NCBI RefSeq assembly: GCF_024436415.1
Contig: NZ_JAFMZQ010000001.1
Location: forward strand, 2,728,001-2,792,000
From: Pedobacter deserti
Lineage (GTDB): Bacteria; Bacteroidota; Bacteroidia; Sphingobacteriales; Sphingobacteriaceae
Direction of reading: 5' to 3'
DNA length: 64,000 bases
Both the position numbers and the translations under genes were made by a program. Below, one piece after another: positions 59,115-64,000 of this stretch (position 1 is its first letter; every line of letters starts with the position of its first letter). The notes beneath the pieces are model-generated. The model saw nothing but the letters and a program-made list of their open reading frames with translations, did no database searches and had not been told where the DNA came from.

Positions 59115-60358
59115 CTAATTTGTCCCTCTCCTTTTATAATCCATTTTTCAGTTACTAATTTTTCTAATGCGAACGGCCCGCGGGCGTGAAGCTTCTGCGT
59201 CGAAATCCCTATTTCCGCACCCAGGCCAAACACTTCCCCATCTGTAAATCGTGTTGATGCGTTTAAATAAACTGCTGCTGCATCTACTTCATTCAGGAAA
59301 CGATCTGCCGCTTCGTTATCTTCTGTTACAATCGCTTCAGAATGCTTCGAGGAATGCATCGCAATATGTGCTAGCGCTTCAATTAATCCGGACACGACTT
59401 TCAAGGAACACTTGAAATCCAAAAACTCCCTCCCGTAATCTTCCGCGCCTGCACGTTTACGATAAGGATATCCGGCTTCATGTAGCAATTCATAACCTAA
59501 AGGGTCGGCAAAAACCTCGATTTTATATGGTAAAAAAGCTAAGGCTAAAGCCTTGATAAATTCAGCAGCTACGAATTCATCGACCAATATTGTATCCAAT
59601 GCATTACAAACTGACGGACGCGAAGTCTTCGCATTCACGACAATGTCTACGGCCTTATGCATATCTGCCGTTCGCTCTATATAGGTATGGCATACTCCTG
59701 CTCCGGTTTCGATAACAGGAACCAGCGAATTTTCGCGGACGTAGTTAATCAACTGCGCAGAACCACGCGGAATAATCACATCGATATAGTGTTTGGCCTT
59801 AAGGATGTCAAGGATGTACTTTCGGTCGGCAGGCAACTGCTGCACTACATCCCTGTTCACGCCGGCTTTGCTGAGAACGTCTTGTATAAGTCTAATGATA
59901 ATAGCATTTGTGAACTGTGCATCCTGCCCACCACGAAGCAAGCACGCATTTCCAGAACGCAAACATAACGCGGCAACATCAACGGTAACATTAGGCCGCG
60001 ATTCATAAATAACACCAACAACACCCAGGGCTACAGTTTTCTTTTGAACCAAGAGGCCATTATCCAGTGTCTGCTCCGAAATGAGGCAACCAGTGGGATC
60101 GGGCAAGGCCGCTATTTTCAACAAACTGTCATGCAGCGCGGCAATACGACTTTCATTGAGCTTTAATCGATCGAATTTAGGATCCGCCTCACTCATCCGC
60201 GCGAGGTCCTTCAGGTTTTCTGAGATGATCTCACCGCTATTAGCGCTCAGCATTTGAGCCAATTGCCTTATAATACCCTGTCTGCCAGCATCTGTCATGC
60301 CGGCTATTGCTGGTTTTGCACGCAGTGCCCGATCCAGTTGTTCTTGTATCACTTTCAT
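59111..60358 (-). CDS. proA: Gamma-glutamyl phosphate reductase
   Basis: Second step of proline synthesis: gamma-glutamyl phosphate plus NADPH to glutamate-5-semialdehyde. Aldehyde-dehydrogenase fold of 415 residues, catalytic Cys in TSRPSVCNALDTILVDE (about 252), plus NVTVDVAALCLRSGNACLLRGG and the HARGPFALEKLVTEKW end. Its start and the end of proB share one base (TAATG), so the pair is coupled; it overlaps the LacI gene by 4 bases. Confidence 0.96.
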   Translation of the reverse strand: MKVIQEQLDRALRAKPAIAGMTDAGRQGIIRQLAQMLSANSGEIISENLKDLARMSEADPKFDRLKLNESRIAALHDSLLKIAALPDPTGCLISEQTLDNGLLVQKKTVALGVVGVIYESRPNVTVDVAALCLRSGNACLLRGGQDAQFTNAIIIRLIQDVLSKAGVNRDVVQQLPADRKYILDILKAKHYIDVIIPRGSAQLINYVRENSLVPVIETGAGVCHTYIERTADMHKAVDIVVNAKTSRPSVCNALDTILVDEFVAAEFIKALALAFLPYKIEVFADPLGYELLHEAGYPYRKRAGAEDYGREFLDFKCSLKVVSGLIEALAHIAMHSSKHSEAIVTEDNEAADRFLNEVDAAAVYLNASTRFTDGEVFGLGAEIGISTQKLHARGPFALEKLVTEKWIIKGEGQIR

Positions 60359-61392
60359 TATAATATCACAATGTCGCTGGCATTAGCGATTTCCAGGTTA
60401 TGTTTCTTAAGTTCAGAAGTAAATCGTTCAGAAGACATTCTTGCCCGAGCAACGGCAACGATTTGCTCCTGTTCATCTACGATTTCAAATATTTCCCCGT
60501 CAGAGAAATGCGCTATAACTGATTTCAGGCCAACTGCCAACAAACTTTTACGCTTCCTGATAGCCTCGCAGGCACCACTATCTATCATCAGCCTACCGGT
60601 TACCAGGCTTCCGCTCGCCAGCCATTTGTTCCGGGCCGAGATCGAGGCGCTCCGTGGCTTGCAATATGTACCTGTTTGATGTTCCACAGCCTTCAATACA
60701 CCATCCGGCGTACGGGCCCCAAATATTACGACACCAATACCCATCGTCGATGCAAGATGAGCAAAGGTGAGTTTCGAAGTCATACCCCCTAATCCTACGT
60801 CTGAAGTCTTTTTATTGGCAAGAGAGAATGTTTCATCATTAATAGAGTCAATCTGGCTTACAACCGCTCCCCCGCTATCCAGTACTCCAGGAACAGATGT
60901 GCCAAGAAGAATTAAAGAAGCGCCGAAACCCACACCTAGTAAGGTGGCAAGTTCATCATTATCAGAAAATCTAAGTTCCAGGTTACTGACAACATCATTT
61001 TCATTAGCAATAGGTATAATACCGCTCTTCCAAAGCTCTTCGTAAGTTTGTTTTAATTGAAGAAATTGCGCTCTTTTCGAAAAATGCTGCCGTTCGCACA
61101 AACTTTGAGCAATGGAGATGCCATAGGGCTGGAAATACTTAGCGTACATATTCAACAACAGCGGATTACCAATAGCCGCAGCTGCTTTCCGCTCCGTAAT
61201 GCGTCCGCGATAGTTGGTCAGATAACGCTTACCTGCCGCAACAGCACCTGAAGACACCAGGATAATGTGGTGTTTTTCATTCAAGATAGCCACCTGTCTG
61301 GTAATATCGGCAATAACGCTTTCGTCGATCTCTCCCTGAGGCGTTGTGATAGAAGCTGAACCCAGCTTCAAAACAAGTATAGACTTGCTCAT
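60358..61392 (-). CDS. proB: Glutamate 5-kinase
   Basis: First step of proline synthesis: phosphorylates the gamma-carboxylate of glutamate. Amino-acid-kinase fold, 344 residues: LKLGSASITTPQGEID (6-21), ILVSSGAVAAGKRYL, IANENDVVSNLELRFSDNDELA (glutamate/ATP), VGLGGMTSKLTFAHL. The C-terminal ~70 residues look like the PUA module (KSLLAVGLKSVIAHFSDGE). A Bacteroidota shorter form of the 367-residue E. coli enzyme. It opens the proB-proA-lacI operon; proline feedback is expected. Confidence 0.95.
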   Translation of the reverse strand: MSKSILVLKLGSASITTPQGEIDESVIADITRQVAILNEKHHIILVSSGAVAAGKRYLTNYRGRITERKAAAAIGNPLLLNMYAKYFQPYGISIAQSLCERQHFSKRAQFLQLKQTYEELWKSGIIPIANENDVVSNLELRFSDNDELATLLGVGFGASLILLGTSVPGVLDSGGAVVSQIDSINDETFSLANKKTSDVGLGGMTSKLTFAHLASTMGIGVVIFGARTPDGVLKAVEHQTGTYCKPRSASISARNKWLASGSLVTGRLMIDSGACEAIRKRKSLLAVGLKSVIAHFSDGEIFEIVDEQEQIVAVARARMSSERFTSELKKHNLEIANASDIVIL

Positions 61393-61474
61393 TAGTTTGT
61401 TTGTTTAAAAAATATTTAGGTTGCCTTGCGAAAATATACAAAATACACCTTTACGCCCAAACAGTTCCATAAAA

Positions 61475-61506
61475 AAATCCTCCTGAGTTTTCGCACAGGA
61501 GGATTT
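61475..61506 (-). terminator. Terminator of the osmC-like gene
   Basis: AAATCCTCCTG / CAGGAGGATTT (61475-61485 / 61496-61506, 10-base loop). In the minus direction it is followed by six T. It lies 20 bases after the stop of the OsmC-like gene. Confidence 0.9.
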
Positions 61507-61526
61507 AGGTTCGGCATTTTTAGGTA

Positions 61527-61937
61527 CTAGACCAGCGTGGCATCCAGTGAAATATCAACGCTGTAGGCCTTACTCACCGGGCAATTCTCTTTAGCACCCT
61601 TGGCAATCTCCTGAAACCTGTCTTCCTCTATACCGGGGATACTTGCTTTGAGGACAAGATTAGAACTTGTGATCACCCCGTTGTCGATAGTAACGGTGCC
61701 TGTAGTCTCCAACGACGCTGGATTGAAGCCAGCCTCAGTTAAATCCAGGCTCAGTTTCATGGTGAAGCAACCCGCATGTGCTGCTGCCATAAGCTCTTCC
61801 GGGTTGGTACCTATACCTTCTGCAAACCTGCTATTGAAAGAATACTGGGTCTGATCAAGTACTTTACTACCAGTTGTTAAATGACCAGAACCTTCTTTAA
61901 TTGTGCCATTCCAAACGGCTGTTGCATTACGTTTCAT
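61527..61937 (-). CDS. OsmC-family organic peroxide/thiol protein
   Basis: Protein of 136 residues, cytoplasmic. The two redox cysteines are in HAGCFTMKLSLDL (C56) and KENCPVSKAYSVDI (C119), with N-terminal KRNATAVWNGTIKEGSGHLTTGS as in OsmC. The first Cys-loop sits on NPEELMAAAHAG. Osmotically induced OsmC detoxifies organic hydroperoxides. The gene is single, with its own terminator; the AsmA-like gene begins 2 bases beyond its start on the same strand. Confidence 0.93.
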   Translation of the reverse strand: MKRNATAVWNGTIKEGSGHLTTGSKVLDQTQYSFNSRFAEGIGTNPEELMAAAHAGCFTMKLSLDLTEAGFNPASLETTGTVTIDNGVITSSNLVLKASIPGIEEDRFQEIAKGAKENCPVSKAYSVDISLDATLV

Positions 61938-61939
61938 AA

Positions 61940-64000
61940 TTATATAGTTTTTGATTTGTCGCGATTTTTATTCAGTTTAATCTTTATTTTACCATCCTCG
62001 CCATCAGTTGCCAGTAAATGTAACACTATTCCTTTCATCCTCCGCGCTTTAATTTCCTTTTCATCTGTGAGATCCTCATCCTTTTTTGGATTACGGAGCG
62101 GCACGTCCACCGCGATATTGGTACCCTCATTCATAGAATAAACTCCCGAAACGTCCATATTCAACACACTTGAACTGATCTGCATAGGTTTTATCATAAT
62201 CTTCTCTCCACGTATGTCGAACCGCCCCTTCAGGTCACTGAATGTAATATTATCCATATCCCGGAACGGAAAGGCAAATTTGCCCACGTTCTTTACCGGT
62301 TCAAAATCTTTCAGTACACCTTTTCTTAAAAGAAACGATACATTACCATTCATCGAGTTTCTGACCAGTTTGCCCTCGTCGTCCACAAGCCCCCCTACTT
62401 TAGCCTGCGCGTTCATGAAACCCTGGAGATTTGCTGCAGTTAATGACGTTAGCCCAAAATTATCAAACGCATAGAAAAGTCGCTTCACGTCCACATTATT
62501 CAATACTGTGCGGATGCCAAAACGGTTGACTCCCCGTTGCTGTGTCACCGCACCGTTTAAAGTTAAAGACCCGCCGGCATGGCTGAGCCTGACATTCCTG
62601 AGTTGAATGCCAGATTCTGAAACTAACAGACTGGCTTTTACATTGCTGGCCAGAAATTTATTATAGTAAAGCTTGTCGACGCTTACATTCATATCTACGT
62701 TACTACGTTCAAACGCCTCATTGAGGTTGTCTGAAAAATTTGACTGCGGTGTTCGCCTTTTAGCTTTAGGCTTTCGGGTTCCAAGAAAGCCCGCGAACTC
62801 TCCCAGATGTATCTCCGGACTTTTTACCTGCCAGTTAAGGACAATTTTTTCAGGAGCGTTGTAGTAAAGGTTCAAAAAGTTTTTGATAGAACCTTCCATA
62901 AACACCTTGCTTTTCCCGCTTTGCAGTTTTATGTTTCTGATGAATAGATCGTTATCCGTGAAATCAAGCGAGATTGCCGTGTTCTTAAAGCGCACTTTCC
63001 TCGGAACGTACGTTACATCGCCGTTTCTTATGAAAACTTTCCCTTTCAAAAAGGGCTTGTTAAGCTGAAAATCAACAATACCCGCTTTATACGCGAGTGT
63101 CACATCCGCCGTGCCTTCACCAAACTTAAGCATATTATCGCCTATCACATTGTTGAGCTTAACTATTGCGAAGCGTGACTTAAACACACCGGTAGCCACC
63201 GGATCGTCAAGGTTCACGATCGACGCGGTATCGATTGAAAAAGGAATCTCCTCATAAGTGCCCCTGAACTTATAGAGTTTGATAGCCGAGTTTTCGTCCC
63301 CCTGCGGCTGAGAGGCGAGGTTTTTATTCGTAAAAGTTCCGGTGAAATCACATCCCTTTACCACGCCACCCGGACTGCTTAAAATGTTATCTTTTACGAT
63401 CGCCTTTACGTTAATAGTGGGATCACCGCCCGGGCCCATATCCCCTGCTATATTGCAATATACATCTATAGGCTTATCCAAGTTAAACATATTTAATTTA
63501 GCAGATATATTGGAGGCCAGTAAAGCCGAGGCTTCGCGCCAGCGTATATCGTCGACTTCAATATTAATTCCAAACCGCGTATCGGGCACTGATGTATCAA
63601 AACGGCCACTTATGAGAAAAGGGCGATTTCCGATCTTGAGTTCATTAGGCCAAACTTCCAGCATGCCTGTCTTAGCGGTATAACTGATTTTGAACGGCCC
63701 TTCCAGTATCTTGTCTTTAATAAAGCTTCCTTTTCTTGTGTTGAAAGCCAAGCTCCTGGCCATCGTCTTCAAACGAATATCTGCTGTCCAGTCCGACCAG
63801 TTGTAGTCGACCGCCGCATTTAGCCTGTCTACGTTAAAGTGAAACTTTTTATAACCTTTCTGATTATCAAGCACAAAGTCGACGTTACTTAGATTTAACC
63901 TGCCGATCTCAAGATCTCCCGCCCCACGATCAGACTTGTCTGTACCGCTGCCACCCCGTCTGAATATTGAACTGTTGCTGTAACCCGTACTATCCGTATA
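61940..64000 (-). CDS. AsmA-like outer-membrane assembly protein, C-terminal portion (truncated by window edge)
   Basis: The frame is open to the last base, so the true start lies outside; 686 residues are visible. A GTG at 63874 is an internal codon, not the start. The pattern of alternating beta strands (GTDKSDRGAGDLEIGRLNLS; FKISYTAKTGMLEVWPNELKIG; FIRNGDVTYVPRKVRFKNTA; GNVSFLLRKGVLKDFEPVKNV and YRDMDNITFSDLKGRFDIRGEK-like FRDMDNITFSDLKGRFDI) is that of AsmA/TamB-type bridging proteins that move lipids between membranes. The conserved C-terminal GVLKDFEPVKNVGKFAFPFRD motif is an AsmA end. It is followed by osmC after 2 bases. Confidence 0.85.
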   Translation of the reverse strand, partial: YTDSTGYSNSSIFRRGGSGTDKSDRGAGDLEIGRLNLSNVDFVLDNQKGYKKFHFNVDRLNAAVDYNWSDWTADIRLKTMARSLAFNTRKGSFIKDKILEGPFKISYTAKTGMLEVWPNELKIGNRPFLISGRFDTSVPDTRFGINIEVDDIRWREASALLASNISAKLNMFNLDKPIDVYCNIAGDMGPGGDPTINVKAIVKDNILSSPGGVVKGCDFTGTFTNKNLASQPQGDENSAIKLYKFRGTYEEIPFSIDTASIVNLDDPVATGVFKSRFAIVKLNNVIGDNMLKFGEGTADVTLAYKAGIVDFQLNKPFLKGKVFIRNGDVTYVPRKVRFKNTAISLDFTDNDLFIRNIKLQSGKSKVFMEGSIKNFLNLYYNAPEKIVLNWQVKSPEIHLGEFAGFLGTRKPKAKRRTPQSNFSDNLNEAFERSNVDMNVSVDKLYYNKFLASNVKASLLVSESGIQLRNVRLSHAGGSLTLNGAVTQQRGVNRFGIRTVLNNVDVKRLFYAFDNFGLTSLTAANLQGFMNAQAKVGGLVDDEGKLVRNSMNGNVSFLLRKGVLKDFEPVKNVGKFAFPFRDMDNITFSDLKGRFDIRGEKIMIKPMQISSSVLNMDVSGVYSMNEGTNIAVDVPLRNPKKDEDLTDEKEIKARRMKGIVLHLLATDGEDGKIKIKLNKNRDKSKTI

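Noticed and set aside
63874..64000. GTG at 63874 as the start of the AsmA-like gene
   Set aside because: The frame stays open to the window edge with continuous family-like sequence upstream, so the real start is outside.

Overview
The window comes from a chromosome of a Bacteroidota bacterium, most likely a Sphingobacteriaceae member (Pedobacter/Mucilaginibacter type). The signs are a sigma/FecR/SusC/SusD cassette, several TonB-dependent receptors with carboxypeptidase-like N-terminal domains, DUF4374, DUF4185, DUF3857 and GH97 proteins, and promoters of the Bacteroidota form TTTG-N19-21-TAnnTTTG. No tRNA, rRNA, CRISPR array, insertion sequence or phage gene was seen. The window opens inside pta and closes inside an AsmA-like gene.

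Layout: (1) 1-1.6 kb, pta-ackA acetate/acetyl-phosphate genes and a tiny acidic protein. (2) 1.7-10.2 kb, an iron/siderophore uptake locus on the minus strand: TonB receptor, DUF4374 lipoprotein, second TonB siderophore receptor, PepSY membrane protein, DUF4198 protein. It resembles the Xus xenosiderophore system of Bacteroides but has two receptors. Both receptor genes start behind the same promoter/tandem-palindrome array, so they are probably under one iron regulator. (3) 10.3-18.0 kb, an ECF sigma factor, FecR anti-sigma, SusC, SusD and TlpA-like thioredoxin cassette, with a candidate antisense small RNA in front of susC. (4) 18.0-20.2 kb, a divergent HxlR regulator/SDR pair sharing six GTTAC repeats, then a lipoprotein MsrA. 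(5) 20.2-26.3 kb, a complete histidine-degradation operon (marR-hutH-hutU-hutI-hutG) with a double palindromic operator, followed by pirin and NTF2-like genes. (6) 27.6-33.8 kb, a CoiA-like nuclease, a PQQ-type sugar dehydrogenase, DUF4185 and a SNF2 helicase. (7) 33.8-38.3 kb, a four-gene TonB receptor operon whose partners carry Cys/His metal-ligand motifs. (8) 38.3-40.5 kb, fabH, then a SCO protein and a cytochrome c lipoprotein. (9) 40.5-45.2 kb, secreted hydrolases: a basic secretory protein-type peptidase, a PqaA-like protein and GH97. (10) 45.2-54.7 kb, mixed housekeeping genes: orphan anti-sigma, Hsp20, thioesterase, FAD oxidase, folB, glutaryl-CoA dehydrogenase-like, DUF3857, lysA. 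(11) 54.7-64 kb, lysC, a two-helix mini-protein, phosphoglucomutase, proB-proA-lacI, osmC and an AsmA-like gene.

The parts most worth a second look are the dual-receptor Xus-like locus with its duplicated operator/promoter, the antisense terminator-like structures in front of two receptor genes, the Cys/His-rich TonB operon at 33.8-38.3 kb, and the GTTAC and MarR operator arrays. No wholly unknown multi-gene system could be shown. Functions are assigned from recognised sequence motifs only; no searches were run.
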